Below, in pieces: positions 17,879 to 26,400 of a DNA stretch of 64,000 nt. Within the stretch, counting starts at the first letter, position 1. The number at the start of each line of letters is the position of its first letter. Position numbers and translations under genes: made by a program. Source of the stretch: Micromonospora rubida (GTDB lineage: Bacteria > Actinomycetota > Actinomycetes > Mycobacteriales > Micromonosporaceae). The notes under the pieces are model-generated. The model made no database searches and had not been told where the DNA came from. It saw nothing but the letters and a program-made list of their open reading frames with translations. Location: NCBI RefSeq assembly GCF_009908295.1, contig NZ_JAAALO010000001.1, positions 248,001 to 312,000 of the forward strand, in the 5' to 3' direction.

Positions 17879-20479
17879 TCAAGACAGGATCTCGACGTAC
17901 CCGTCGGTTCCGTGCACGCGAATCCGTTGCCCGTCCCGAATCAGCGTGGTCGCCCGCTCCACACCGACGACGGCGGGCAGGCCGTACTCCCGGGCGACCA
18001 CCGCACCGTGGGTCATCAGGCCGCCGACCTCCGTCACCAGCCCCTCGATCGCGACGAACAGGGGTGACCAGCTCGGGTCGGTGAAGGCGGTAACCAGGAT
18101 GTCGCCCGGTTCGAGGTCGGCGTCGGCCAGGTCCAGGATGACGCGGGCCCGCCCCTCGACGATCCCGCCGGAGACCGGGAGGCCGACCAGCGCGCCGGTC
18201 GGCACGTCGTCGCGCCGGTACGCCCCGGAGATGCCCTCACCGTCCGACGTGAGCACCCGGGGCGGGGTGAGCGCCTGATACGACCTGAACGCCTCCTTCC
18301 TCCGGTGGATGAGCTGGTCATCCGCCCGATGCGTGCGTACGACGTCGTGCAGCTCCTGGAACGTGAGGTAGAAGACGTCCTCCTTCTCCCGAAGCACGTT
18401 GGCGTGCACGAGGCGCTCGGCCTCTTCCAGCAGGGCCTGCTTGTAGACGAAGTAGCGGCTGACGATGTCGTACTTCGGGTACTCCCGGTACCCGATGAAG
18501 GTGCGGACCCGGTCGATCATCCGCTTGGTCTCGTCGGCTTTCCGCTCCCCGTCCGGCAGGGCCCGCAGGCGCTCCAGGACGTCCTGTTCCTTCCCGGCCG
18601 CCGCCCGGAGGCCCTGTGCGAAGCGCCGTCCGCTGGCGCCCGACTCGAAGTTCCTGACGTTGTCGAGGATGAGGGGCACGAGCGTGGTGGGGCGTTCGCT
18701 CCAGCGCGGCCTCGTGATGTCGATCTCGCCGACGCAGCGCATGCCGTACGTGTCGAGGTAGGCCCGGATGGCGGCGCGCGCTTTCCGGCCGCCCGGGAGC
18801 GTGTGCAGCTCCTCCAGGAAGCCCTCGTCCTCGACCTCCCGCAGGTACGCCACCACCTCCGGATGCGGGCGGATGACGTCGGCGACGTCCAGGAGCGCCA
18901 GCCCCATCTCCGACGTGACGTTGCCGGGCGCGGAGAGCGTGAGGGTGTCGGCGGCGTTCTTCTCGCCCAGCCACTTGGCCAGGTGCTCGTTGAGCCACCG
19001 GGTGGCATCCATTCCCGCCATGATCACCTGCATGCTGCGGGGGTCGCCGAGGGACCGCTTGTGCTCCTCGAAGGCCGCCAGGAGAAGGTCGAAGAGCGCC
19101 GGCCCCGAGGCCGTCCGGATGGCGCCCCGCAGGGTGACGATGCGCGCCCGGCTGCCGTCGACCAGGTCGGTGACGATGGCCGGATCGGTCTCGATCGGGG
19201 CGGGCGGGCCCCCGGCGGGCGTCCACGCCTGCACCTGATCGGGCAGCGACGGGATGAAGTCGTCGCGGTCGATGACGGTCTCCAGCGCGTCCCTCATCAG
19301 CGGATCGGTATACGTGCCCAGGGCGTCGAGCAGGCCGGCGCGGCTCGTCGGCGACGCCAGGTGCCGGGTGACGTCGACGAAGAGCCGTCCCCCGGCGTGG
19401 TGCATCGGCGCGAGGGCCGTCAGCTGCCACACGGAGAACCCCAGGGGCTTCATGGCGTCGGTCATCATCTGCTGATGACCGACGGAGACGTACACGTGGT
19501 TCTCTGCGTCGTCGGTCTCGGGTACCGGAAAGAGCGTGGTGATCGGCCGGCTCTGGACGATCTGGAAGTCATCGTCGACCAGGCACCATTCAATGTCCTG
19601 GGGGTGGCCGAAGTGGGCTTCGATCCGCCGGCCCAGCCGCACCAGCCGCACGACCTGCGCATCCGTCAGCGCCGGCTGCTCCTGCCGCTCCGGGTCGATC
19701 GCCTGTTGCGTCGTCCCGCCACCCGGCAGGGCGTGGACGGCAAGCCGCTTGGCGGCGATCGCCCTGTCGATGATCTCACCGTCGCGCACCCGGTAGGCGT
19801 CCGCGTTCACCAGCCCGGAGACCAGGGCCTCGCCGAGGCCGAAGCTGGCCTCCACGGAGGCGACCTTCCGGTTGGACGTGACGGGGTCGGCCGTGAACAG
19901 GACGCCCGCCGCCTGCGGGAAGACCATCCTCTGCACCACAACCGCCATCTGGACCGTACGGTGGTCGATGCCGTTCCGCTGGCGGTAGGTCACGGCGCGC
20001 TCGCTGAAGAGCGAGGCCCAACACCGGCTGACGTGCGACAGGATCGCCGCCGGCCCCATGACGTTCAGGTACGTGTCCTGCTGGCCTGCGAAGGAGGCCG
20101 TCGGCAGGTCCTCGGCCGTCGCGCTGGATCGGACGGCGTAGGCAGCCCGCTCACCGAGCCGGGTGAGAGCCCCGGTGATCGCCGCAGCCACCTCGTCGGG
20201 AAGGACTATCCCTTCGATGATCCGGCGGATCTCCGCACTGCGCGTGCGGATCGCCTCCCGGTCGTCCGGGCTCAGACGCGACAACTGATCGAGCCGATCG
20301 TCAATCGACGGCGCCTCCGCCATGATCCGCCGGAAGGCGTCCGTCGTCACGCAGAAGCCGGCCGGCACCCGGATGCCGTCGATCCGCGACAGCGCCCCCA
20401 GGTGCGCGCCCTTGCCGCCAACAGTCGCGCCCTGCGTCTCGTCGACCTCTTGGAGACCTGACACGTAATGCTCGATCAT
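17879..20479 (-). CDS. rph: Rifamycin-inactivating phosphotransferase
   Basis: An 866-residue cytoplasmic enzyme that uses ATP to phosphorylate the ansa-chain hydroxyl of rifamycins. Order of domains: N-terminal ATP-grasp (GGKGAHLGAL, PAGFCVTTDAF, AYAVRSSATAEDLPTASFAG, IVQSRPITTLF at about residues 1-320), a rifamycin-binding middle domain, and a C-terminal swivel His domain. The phospho-carrier His824 is in TEVGGLMTHGAVVAREYG, close to the His825 known for this family. PEP synthase is the nearest relative, but total length and the RVPAG/His-domain layout fit Rph. ATG 20479 has GGAGG upstream. The promoter region carries the rifamycin-associated element, which strengthens the call. Confidence 0.93.
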   Translation of the reverse strand: MIEHYVSGLQEVDETQGATVGGKGAHLGALSRIDGIRVPAGFCVTTDAFRRIMAEAPSIDDRLDQLSRLSPDDREAIRTRSAEIRRIIEGIVLPDEVAAAITGALTRLGERAAYAVRSSATAEDLPTASFAGQQDTYLNVMGPAAILSHVSRCWASLFSERAVTYRQRNGIDHRTVQMAVVVQRMVFPQAAGVLFTADPVTSNRKVASVEASFGLGEALVSGLVNADAYRVRDGEIIDRAIAAKRLAVHALPGGGTTQQAIDPERQEQPALTDAQVVRLVRLGRRIEAHFGHPQDIEWCLVDDDFQIVQSRPITTLFPVPETDDAENHVYVSVGHQQMMTDAMKPLGFSVWQLTALAPMHHAGGRLFVDVTRHLASPTSRAGLLDALGTYTDPLMRDALETVIDRDDFIPSLPDQVQAWTPAGGPPAPIETDPAIVTDLVDGSRARIVTLRGAIRTASGPALFDLLLAAFEEHKRSLGDPRSMQVIMAGMDATRWLNEHLAKWLGEKNAADTLTLSAPGNVTSEMGLALLDVADVIRPHPEVVAYLREVEDEGFLEELHTLPGGRKARAAIRAYLDTYGMRCVGEIDITRPRWSERPTTLVPLILDNVRNFESGASGRRFAQGLRAAAGKEQDVLERLRALPDGERKADETKRMIDRVRTFIGYREYPKYDIVSRYFVYKQALLEEAERLVHANVLREKEDVFYLTFQELHDVVRTHRADDQLIHRRKEAFRSYQALTPPRVLTSDGEGISGAYRRDDVPTGALVGLPVSGGIVEGRARVILDLADADLEPGDILVTAFTDPSWSPLFVAIEGLVTEVGGLMTHGAVVAREYGLPAVVGVERATTLIRDGQRIRVHGTDGYVEILS

Positions 20480-20588
20480 CGCGATGCCTCCGAGGCGGCT
20501 GTCGTCCATTGCACTTCGCTGACCGGGTGAATCGCCATGCACGTCGTGCCCCAATTCGTCGTCCATTCCTGGGTCCGGCCGACGATTC

Positions 20589-20620
20589 TGCGGCAAGACC
20601 CGGGTCTTGCCGCAAGCCCC
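20589..20620 (-). promoter_or_regulatory. Rifamycin-associated element and 26-bp palindrome
   Basis: On the minus strand GGGGCTTGCGGCAAGACCC (20602-20620) matches the 19-bp rifamycin-associated element, as I recall it, at all but one position. This element is reported upstream of rifamycin-inactivation genes. It overlaps a perfect 26-bp palindrome at 20589-20614 centred on CCCGGG, so the RNA would form a 12-13 bp hairpin about 110-135 bp before the rph start. It is probably the rifamycin-responsive control site. An AT-richer stretch (TTATATC near 20630) may be the -10 region. Confidence 0.8.
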
Positions 20621-20782
20621 CCAGTGCGATATAAGTTGAAGTTGGCCGGCGCGCATTTTGTAGACACCACGCCGTCGCGGTAGGCCACCACCTCGCCCGA
20701 GAGGGCAGTTCGAGGGTAGGGCCCCGGCAGGTCGTGGATCTCCGATTTGGCAGGCCCCAGGGGGATGCGCGCTGCCGACACC

Positions 20783-20895
20783 ATCGGCCCCCGCCGGATC
20801 GACCCCCGCCGGATCGACCCCCGCCGGATCGGCCCCTACCGGATCGCCCCCGCCGGATCGGCCCCTGCCGGGTCGGCCGTCCGCCGGATCGGCCT
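20783..20895. repeat. 15-bp tandem repeat inside element copy 2
   Basis: About seven imperfect units of CGCCGGATCGACCCC, some with GG for GA. Copy 1 has only a short degenerate equivalent, so the array expanded in this copy and accounts for its greater length. Confidence 0.75.
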
Positions 20896-20901
20896 ACCCT
20901 T

Positions 20902-20981
20902 CTTCGGCCCCTATGGAGCTGCCCCGTTTGTGCTACCGATGGAGCGGGCGCGTAGACGGGGCAGCTCCATAGGGGCCGAAG
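20902..20981. repeat. Internal 26-bp inverted repeat of element copy 2
   Basis: The arms at 20902-20927 and 20956-20981 are perfect complements over 26 bp and enclose a 28-base loop. The central part equals the hairpin in copy 1. Such a stem could be a transcription stop, a processing site or a recognition structure for the trans-acting transposase. Confidence 0.9.
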
Positions 20982-21461
20982 GACAGGCTCCCGACCGGGC
21001 ACGGAGCGCATTCGTCAGGCCGCCCACCCGACTGCCCGACGTACGGGGCGGCGTGGGGCGGCCGACGTCCCCGGAACATTCGCGGGAGAGGGAACACACA
21101 GCGCAGGACCGGTCAGACCGAGGCCCTGGCCAAGATTTCGGGTCATCCTCAAGGAGCGGAACGGGATTCCCGGAGAGCGGATGAACACCGAGCGAGATCG
21201 GACACCCCGCGACTGTGCCAGGGCCCTGGGTTCGGGGGCCGGCCGTTCTTTGACGCGGTGGCCGTTGTACAGGTCGAGGCCGCGCGCGACGATCGCGCAG
21301 GTCGCTGACGGACCTTGGGGGTCAACCGGGACGTTGCGTAGCTGGGGCCGCGCCGACGAAGGTGGGTCAGCGGGATCGTTCAGCCACCCCTTCGGCCACG
21401 AGGGAGGTCCGACGCACTAGCATTGCCGCAGTCCGGGACGGCTCTGCTGAAACGAGGCGAA

Positions 21462-22175
21462 ATGCGTTGGCTTCAGCGGTTGCTGGGCGGCGGGCGGGTC
21501 CAGCTCGATGCGGGGCGGCAGCAGGTGCTGCTACGGGAAGTCCAGCACCAGTACGGCGCCCATGCGCGGATCCCGTTTCCCGCGCAGGTCGAGGCGGTCA
21601 CCGGGATGCTGAACGGCGACGACGGCCTGGTGGTGGCGGCCCGGATCGTGAGCCAGGTCGCCGACGAGGCCCACGCGGACCTACAGGCGCAGGCGCAGGA
21701 AGTGCACCGACGAACGGGGCGGCGGCTCCTGGTGCACCGCCGGAACTACCGGCCGCTGTGGATGGAGGCCGGCCGGTCCCTGCGCTGGCCACTGTTCACT
21801 CTGCCGTGCGGCTTCCACCCGTACGCGCAGGTGGCCGCCGCCGTCGCGGTGGTCGGCAGCCAGGCGTCCCGGCTCGACCGGGTGACCGACCCGAACGCGC
21901 TCGTGACCCACGTGTTCGAGGTGCTCGACCTCACCACCGCCGGCTGGGAGTACGGCCGGGTGCGCGTGGACACCGACGCCGCCGCCCTGGCCGATCGGCT
22001 GATCTCCACCGCAGGGCAGGTCCTCGCAGCCATGGACGACCCGCCCCGGCTGCCGCCGCCGGTCCGTGCGCTCATGCGTCGCAACAACACCCTCGGCGTG
22101 CTCGATCCGACCGGCCCTCGGATAGTAGGTGGGATCAATCCGGGCGCGAGGATGCGCGAGCACCTGCTGGCCTGA
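21462..22175 (+). CDS. Hypothetical protein
   Basis: A 237-residue soluble protein that I cannot place in a family. It begins MRWLQRLLGGGRVQLDAGRQ, has an alpha-helical, Ala/Gln-rich first half (QAQAQEVHRRTGRRLLVHRR), and a second half with HPYAQVAAAVAVVGSQASRL and PRIVGGINPGARMREHLLA. No signal peptide or membrane segment is clear. ATG 21462 has GAGGCGAA upstream; ATG 21423 would add 13 residues without a better site. A strong hairpin follows the stop, so it is a single-gene transcript. It lies directly beside element copy 2. Confidence 0.55.
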   Translation: MRWLQRLLGGGRVQLDAGRQQVLLREVQHQYGAHARIPFPAQVEAVTGMLNGDDGLVVAARIVSQVADEAHADLQAQAQEVHRRTGRRLLVHRRNYRPLWMEAGRSLRWPLFTLPCGFHPYAQVAAAVAVVGSQASRLDRVTDPNALVTHVFEVLDLTTAGWEYGRVRVDTDAAALADRLISTAGQVLAAMDDPPRLPPPVRALMRRNNTLGVLDPTGPRIVGGINPGARMREHLLA

Positions 22176-22213
22176 GGACAAGCCGAGGTCGACGGCCCGT
22201 CTTCCTCGTCCGG

Positions 22214-22251
22214 CCCTGCTGCTGTCACCGTCGCCGCTGACAGCAGCAGGG
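22214..22251 (+). terminator. Perfect 14-bp hairpin
   Basis: CCCTGCTGCTGTCA (22214-22227) pairs perfectly with 22238-22251 across a ten-base loop, 38 bp after the stop of the hypothetical gene. Confidence 0.75.
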
Positions 22252-22313
22252 GCGACAGGGGCGGGTGCCGTCGACCGCATCAGTTCGTTGCTGACCCTTT
22301 CTAGAGTCCGACC

Positions 22314-22760
22314 ATGATCCGTCGACGGATAAGCCGAACCTTCCTGCGGGTGTTCTCGACATTCGGTCTGGCCTTAGCGATCACGCTCACGGCGCTGGCC
22401 ACCTGGTCCATCGCAGACGAATGCCGGGGAGCAGACGCAGTGGCTGAGGTGGCCGGCGTCGAGCATCGCGGAGCAAGAACCTTTCTGACGGTTCAGTTCA
22501 CGACAGACCGTGGGGAGCTGTGTCAATCGACCCTGCGCGCTACGGTCGATACGAACCAAGCCGTGAGCATCGGAGAGCGCATCCCCGTCCACCACGCCAG
22601 GAGCGACCCTTGCCTGAGAGTGCGCGAGGTCGGCGATCAATTCGGATGGCTGATCATCCCCGGCGCAGTGGCACTTCTGATCACGTTCGCCATCCTGACC
22701 TACCTGGCGTGGCGCCGGCCCCGGCCTACGCTCCCCCTCCGATACGCGGACATGCCATGA
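22314..22760 (+). CDS. Two-helix membrane protein, DUF3592-like
   Basis: A 148-residue protein with an N-terminal helix (VFSTFGLALAITLTALATWSI), an outside domain of about 80 residues with a Cys in ADECRG and others (LCQSTLRATV, DPCLRVREVG), and a C-terminal helix (GWLIIPGAVALLITFAILTYLAW). The arrangement helix, small beta domain with 'GERIPVHH', helix resembles DUF3592 proteins, whose role is unknown. Base use is less GC-biased than its neighbours, which may hint at transfer, but I have not measured it. ATG 22314 is the only good start; a weak TAGAGT lies upstream. Confidence 0.55.
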   Translation: MIRRRISRTFLRVFSTFGLALAITLTALATWSIADECRGADAVAEVAGVEHRGARTFLTVQFTTDRGELCQSTLRATVDTNQAVSIGERIPVHHARSDPCLRVREVGDQFGWLIIPGAVALLITFAILTYLAWRRPRPTLPLRYADMP

Positions 22761-22911
22761 CGGCACGGACGAGGCCGGTCTGACCCGGACCATCGTCAGA
22801 CGTTGAAGCGGAACTGGAAGCCGCTATCTCCCCACCAGCCGGAACGGGATCGGGCCGGTGCCCGGCAGACCCTCATCACACCCCGCCCACCCGGACCGAC
22901 CGAGGCGCGGC

Positions 22912-23892
22912 TCAGCGGGCGGCGAACCGGGCCAGCGCGGCGCGCAGATGACCGCGCAGGGCGTCACTGCCTGTGTGGCCGGAGTCGTCGACCACGATCA
23001 GTTCCGCGTCGGGCCAGGCCCGGGCCAGCGACCACGGCGTCTCCAGCGGCGAGCCGAGGTCGAGGCGGCCGTGCACGAGCACCCCGGGAATGCCGGCCAG
23101 CCGCCCGGCGTCGCGCAGCAGGGGGTCGTCGTCGAGCCACGCGCCGTGCGAGAAGTAGTGCGCGCAGATCCGGGCGAAGGCGAGCCGGTCGTCCGGCGGT
23201 TGATCGGTGTACGCGTCCGGCTTGCCGTTGGGTTCCAGCGAGACGACGGCGTCCTCCCAGGTCAGCCAGGCGTTCGCCGCCCGGTGCCGCACCCGCGCGT
23301 CCGGGTGCTCCAGCAGGCGCGCGTACGCGGCGAGCAGGTCGACGGCCGGCCCCTGGCCCGGCTCGCCCGTCGGGCGGTCGGCGGCCGGCACGGCGTCGGC
23401 GAACCGCCGCCACTGCTCGGGGAAGAACCGGCCGACGCCCCGGTACAGCCAGTCGATCTCCGACCGGCGGGGCATGGTGACCCCGACGAGGACTATCGCG
23501 TTGACCCGCTCCGGGTGCCGCTGCGCGTACGCGAGCCCCAGGGTCGAGCCCCACGAGTCGCCGAACAGCAGCCAGCGGTCGATGCCCAGGTGCTCGCGCA
23601 GCCGCTCCATGTCGGCCAGCAGATGCGCCGTGGTGTTGTGCCGCAGGTCGGTTGCCGGGTCTACGGCGTGCGGGGTGCTGCGCCCGCAGCCACGCTGGTC
23701 GAACTGGACGATCCGGTACCGGGCCGGGTCGAACAGCCGGCGGACGCCCGCGCTGGAGCCGGCCCCGGGCCCGCCGTGCACAACGAGCGCCGGTGTGCCG
23801 CCCGGGTCGCCGGACACCTCCCAGTGCACGAGGTTCCCCTCACCCACGTCCAGCACGCCCTGCCCGTACGGCTCCCCGACCCCGTACCCCAC
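22912..23892 (-). CDS. pip: Proline iminopeptidase (alpha/beta hydrolase)
   Basis: A 326-residue cytoplasmic serine peptidase that removes N-terminal Pro and sometimes Ala or other residues from peptides. Landmarks: oxyanion HGGPGAGSS at 39-47, DQRGCGRSTPHA at 65-76, the nucleophile S113 in GDSWGSTLGLAYAQ, WLTWEDAVVSLEP in the cap, and the acid and His in VHGRLDLGSP and DDSGHTGSD. GTG 23892 follows AGAGG; a longer reading to 23940 lacks a site. It lies 120 bp after the PLP-enzyme gene on the same strand, just beyond the NRPS operon. There it might trim Ala from a peptide product, but an ordinary housekeeping role is equally possible. Confidence 0.9.
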   Translation of the reverse strand: MGYGVGEPYGQGVLDVGEGNLVHWEVSGDPGGTPALVVHGGPGAGSSAGVRRLFDPARYRIVQFDQRGCGRSTPHAVDPATDLRHNTTAHLLADMERLREHLGIDRWLLFGDSWGSTLGLAYAQRHPERVNAIVLVGVTMPRRSEIDWLYRGVGRFFPEQWRRFADAVPAADRPTGEPGQGPAVDLLAAYARLLEHPDARVRHRAANAWLTWEDAVVSLEPNGKPDAYTDQPPDDRLAFARICAHYFSHGAWLDDDPLLRDAGRLAGIPGVLVHGRLDLGSPLETPWSLARAWPDAELIVVDDSGHTGSDALRGHLRAALARFAAR

Positions 23893-24012
23893 GAACCTCT
23901 GGTGCGCGCAATTACACGGAATGTGTGGCCTTCGACGCACGCAATAGCCACGAATTCCGTGAATTTGCGGCGGTGGGTCGACGGGTGAGGCGGCGGGTGA
24001 GGCGGCGGTGGG

Positions 24013-25185
24013 TTAGTGGGTGACGGTGTTTAGGGCTTGGGTGAAGTCAGCGAGCAGGTCGGGTGTTTCCTCGATGCCGGTAGAGACGCGCACGAGGCCC
24101 TCGCCGATGCCCGTGGCGGCGAGTTGGTCGGCGTCGACGATGCCCGCCCACATCGAGCGCGGGTGCACCACCAGGGTGCTCACGCTGCCCAGGCTGGCGG
24201 CCCGCTTGGCCAGCCGCAGCTCTGATAGCAGGGTGGCCGCCGCCGGCCGGCCGCCGGCCAGGTCGAGGCTGAACACGCCCCCGTACCCGCTCATCTGTTT
24301 GGTGGCCAGGTCGTGCTGGGGGTGGCTGGCCAGCCCCGGGTAGCGCACCCGGGCGACGGCCGGGTGTTCCTCCAGCGCCCGGGCCAGCGCGAGGGCGTTG
24401 TCGTTGTGCCGGGCCATCCGCAGCGGCAGCGTCCGGATGCCGCGCAGCAGCAGCCAGGCGTCGATCGGGCCGAGCGTCGCCCCGGTGACGATCGAGGTCT
24501 GCCACACCCGGTCGATCAGCTCGGCGGGGCCGACCACGACGCCGGCGGAGACGTCGGAGTGGCCGCCGAGGAACTTCGTGGCGCTGTGCCAGATCAGGTC
24601 CGCGCCGAGGGCCGCCGGGCGCTGGTTGACCGGGGTGGCGAAGGTGTTGTCCACGACGGCGTACGCGCCGTGGGCGTGCGCCAGGTCGACCACGGCGGTC
24701 AGGTCGGTCAGCTCCAGCAGCGGGTTGCTGGGGGTCTCGACCAGCACCAGCTTCGTCTGTGGGGTGAGCGCCCGGGCGAACGCGTCGACATCGGTCTGGT
24801 CCACCTGGGTGCAGGTCACCCCGAAGCGGGTGAGCAGCCCGGTGGTCAGCGAGGTGGTGCCGCCGTACGTGCTGCGCTGCACGATCACGTGGTCGCCGGC
24901 GTTGAGCAGGGCCAGGGCGATCGTGGTGATCGCCCCCATCCCGGACGCGGTGACCAGGCCCGCCTCGACGCCCTCCAGCTCGGCCACCACGGCGGCGACC
25001 TGGGCGTGGTTGGGGTTGCCGTAGCGGGTGTAGAAGGCGTCGCCGCGCGTCTGCGTGGCGATCTCGGTGAACTGCTCGTCGGTCTCGGCGCTGAAGGTGG
25101 CGCTCTGCACGATCGGGGGCGACACCGCACCCGTGGGGCTCAGCCCGTCGTCGCCGTGGATCGCGGTCGTGCCGATGCCGGTCAC
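24013..25185 (-). CDS. Cystathionine gamma-lyase/synthase family PLP enzyme
   Basis: A 390-residue Cys/Met-metabolism PLP enzyme. It shows YTRYGNPNHAQ near 52-62, the phosphate-binding ASGMGAI, the STYGGTT segment with the stacking Tyr at 107, VETPSNPLLELTDL, DNTFATPVNQRP and the aldimine lysine K204 in SATKFLGGHSD. The Cys typical of true methionine gamma-lyase (YGCT) is Gly here, so a cystathionine gamma-lyase or synthase activity is more likely. The start is GTG 25185 with GAAGGAGC upstream, 34 bp after the amidohydrolase gene, so it may be part of the NRPS operon. Vinylglycine toxins inactivate enzymes of this family, so a spare or resistant copy next to an AMB-like cluster would make sense. 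That is inference. Confidence 0.88.
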   Translation of the reverse strand: MTGIGTTAIHGDDGLSPTGAVSPPIVQSATFSAETDEQFTEIATQTRGDAFYTRYGNPNHAQVAAVVAELEGVEAGLVTASGMGAITTIALALLNAGDHVIVQRSTYGGTTSLTTGLLTRFGVTCTQVDQTDVDAFARALTPQTKLVLVETPSNPLLELTDLTAVVDLAHAHGAYAVVDNTFATPVNQRPAALGADLIWHSATKFLGGHSDVSAGVVVGPAELIDRVWQTSIVTGATLGPIDAWLLLRGIRTLPLRMARHNDNALALARALEEHPAVARVRYPGLASHPQHDLATKQMSGYGGVFSLDLAGGRPAAATLLSELRLAKRAASLGSVSTLVVHPRSMWAGIVDADQLAATGIGEGLVRVSTGIEETPDLLADFTQALNTVTH

Positions 25186-25219
25186 GGGTGCTCCTTCGGT
25201 TGTCAGTGCGAGAGGGAGG

Positions 25220-26065
25220 TCAGGGTACGACGACGACGGGCGCCGGGGCGGGCGCGGGGGCGACCCGGTCGGCGAGCATCCGCTGGCTGTCGCGCTGGTG
25301 CCGCAGCCGGGCGTCGTCGAGGTCGGCGACGGCCACGCCGGCGGTGGCCCCGGCGTCGGCGAGGGGACGGCCGTCGGGGGCGTACACGGCGCTGTGGCCG
25401 GCGAACCGCCACCCGCCGTGCGTCCCGGCGAAGTTGGCGAACACCACGTAGCTGGTGTTCTCCAGGGCGCGGGCCGGGAAGTAGACGCTTCTGCGGTGGT
25501 CGGAGTCGCCGACGGTGAACGCGCCGGACACCAGGTAGGCGTCCGCGCCGGCCAGCGCGAGGCCCCGGGCGTGCTCGGGGAAGCTGGCGTCGTAGCAGAC
25601 GCCGAGGCCGAGCCGCCAGCCGCGCACCCGCACGAGGGTGTCGGTGGTGCCGGGGACGAAGACCTTCCGCTCGTCGGCGTCGAGGTGCCGCTTGTGGTAG
25701 GTCGCGGCGACCGCGCCGTCCGGACCGACCACGTGGGCGGCGATGGCCCAGCCGTCGGCCCGCCGGGCGCAGCCGCCGACCACGGCGGTCACCCCACGGT
25801 CCCGGCAGGCCTGGCCCACCGTACGCAGGGCCGGGTCGCCGGGGGCGACCTCGCACCGGGCGACGTCGGCGGTGAGCAGCGGGTAGTCGTACCCGCACAG
25901 CGACAGCTCGGGGAAGACGACCAGGCTCGCGCCCAGGTCGGCGGCCCCGGCGATCGCGTCGGCGTGCGCGGCGGCGTTGCCGGTCAGGTCGCCGCCGACC
26001 GCCTCGATCTGCGCCGCCGCCACCCGCAGCGGCTGCCGCAGCGGGGTGTCGCCCGTCGTCGTCAC
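25220..26065 (-). CDS. Carbon-nitrogen hydrolase (nitrilase superfamily amidase)
   Basis: A 281-residue hydrolase of C-N bonds with the complete Glu-Lys-Cys triad: E53 in VVFPELSLCGYD, K125 in TYHKRHLD, and C157 in LGLGVCYDASFPEHAR. It also has DSDHRRSVYFPARALENTSYVVFAN and SAVYAPDGRPL. Members cut amides, ureas or nitriles in the cytoplasm. GTG 26065 overlaps the AzlD stop by four bases (GTGA), so it is translated with the transporter and the NRPS genes. In the cluster it could free the active amino acid from an amide precursor or detoxify it; the substrate is unknown. Confidence 0.88.
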   Translation of the reverse strand: MTTTGDTPLRQPLRVAAAQIEAVGGDLTGNAAAHADAIAGAADLGASLVVFPELSLCGYDYPLLTADVARCEVAPGDPALRTVGQACRDRGVTAVVGGCARRADGWAIAAHVVGPDGAVAATYHKRHLDADERKVFVPGTTDTLVRVRGWRLGLGVCYDASFPEHARGLALAGADAYLVSGAFTVGDSDHRRSVYFPARALENTSYVVFANFAGTHGGWRFAGHSAVYAPDGRPLADAGATAGVAVADLDDARLRHQRDSQRMLADRVAPAPAPAPVVVVP

Positions 26066-26400
26066 ATCGCCCCCAGCCACCAGCGCAGCCCGAAGAAGAC
26101 CGCCAGCCCGACGGTCCACACGATCATGAACCGTTCGACGAAGAGGCCGGTCACCAGGGTCACCACCCCGGCCACCAGGTACGGGATCGTGACCACGGTG
26201 ATCTCCACCCGGTTGTCGACGGGGGCGAGCACCGACGGCACCGCGATCGCGGCGAGCAGCGCGGGCGGCAGGTAGCCGAGGAACGTCTTCACGTCGGCGG
26301 GCAGCTCCCGGTCGCGGAAGACCAGCAGCGGCACGTACCGGGGGGCGAAGGTGGCCAGCCCCATCCCGAGGATGAGCAGCAGCATCGACATCGCGGTCAC
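26062..26400 (-). CDS. azlD: AzlD-type small subunit of an amino-acid exporter
   Basis: A 112-residue membrane protein with four predicted helices, of usual AzlD length. It shows LLLILGMGLATFAPRYVPLLVF, the Pro-rich FLGYLPPALLAAIAVPSVL, and YLVAGVVTLVTGLFVERFMIVWTVGLAVF. AzlD works with AzlC to export branched-chain or related small amino acids. The start GTG 26400 overlaps the AzlC stop by four bases. Confidence 0.9.
   Translation of the reverse strand: MTAMSMLLLILGMGLATFAPRYVPLLVFRDRELPADVKTFLGYLPPALLAAIAVPSVLAPVDNRVEITVVTIPYLVAGVVTLVTGLFVERFMIVWTVGLAVFFGLRWWLGAM

Larger units (their letters stand above)
20716..21229. mobile_element. Non-autonomous transposable element (MITE-like), copy 2
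   Basis: A 514-bp second copy of the element at 9424-9877. The ends GTAGGGCCCCGGCA (20716-20729) and TGCCAGGGCCCTGG (21216-21229) are imperfect inverted repeats. The flanks GTTCGAGG (20708-20715) and GTTCGGGG (21230-21237) form an 8-bp target duplication with one change. The worn ends suggest an older insertion than copy 1. The inner 300 bp are nearly identical between copies by eye, with scattered single changes. The extra length is mostly a 15-bp tandem repeat. There is no transposase. It sits about 95 bp upstream of the rph control element. Confidence 0.8.

Noticed and set aside
20783..20895. Tandem 15-bp repeat considered as a CRISPR array
   Set aside because: The units are contiguous, with no unique spacers and no cas genes.
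21181..21420. Plus-strand 79-codon frame at the end of element copy 2
   Set aside because: It begins inside the transposable element and crosses its boundary, with no ribosome-binding site and no protein-like pattern.
23950..24015. G-rich GGTGAGGCGGC repeats as a possible quadruplex control element
   Set aside because: Short and imperfect, lying at the end of the PLP gene with no promoter role evident.
24013..25185. Methionine gamma-lyase as the identity of the PLP enzyme
   Set aside because: The Cys that follows Tyr-Gly in true methionine gamma-lyases is Gly here (STYGGT).
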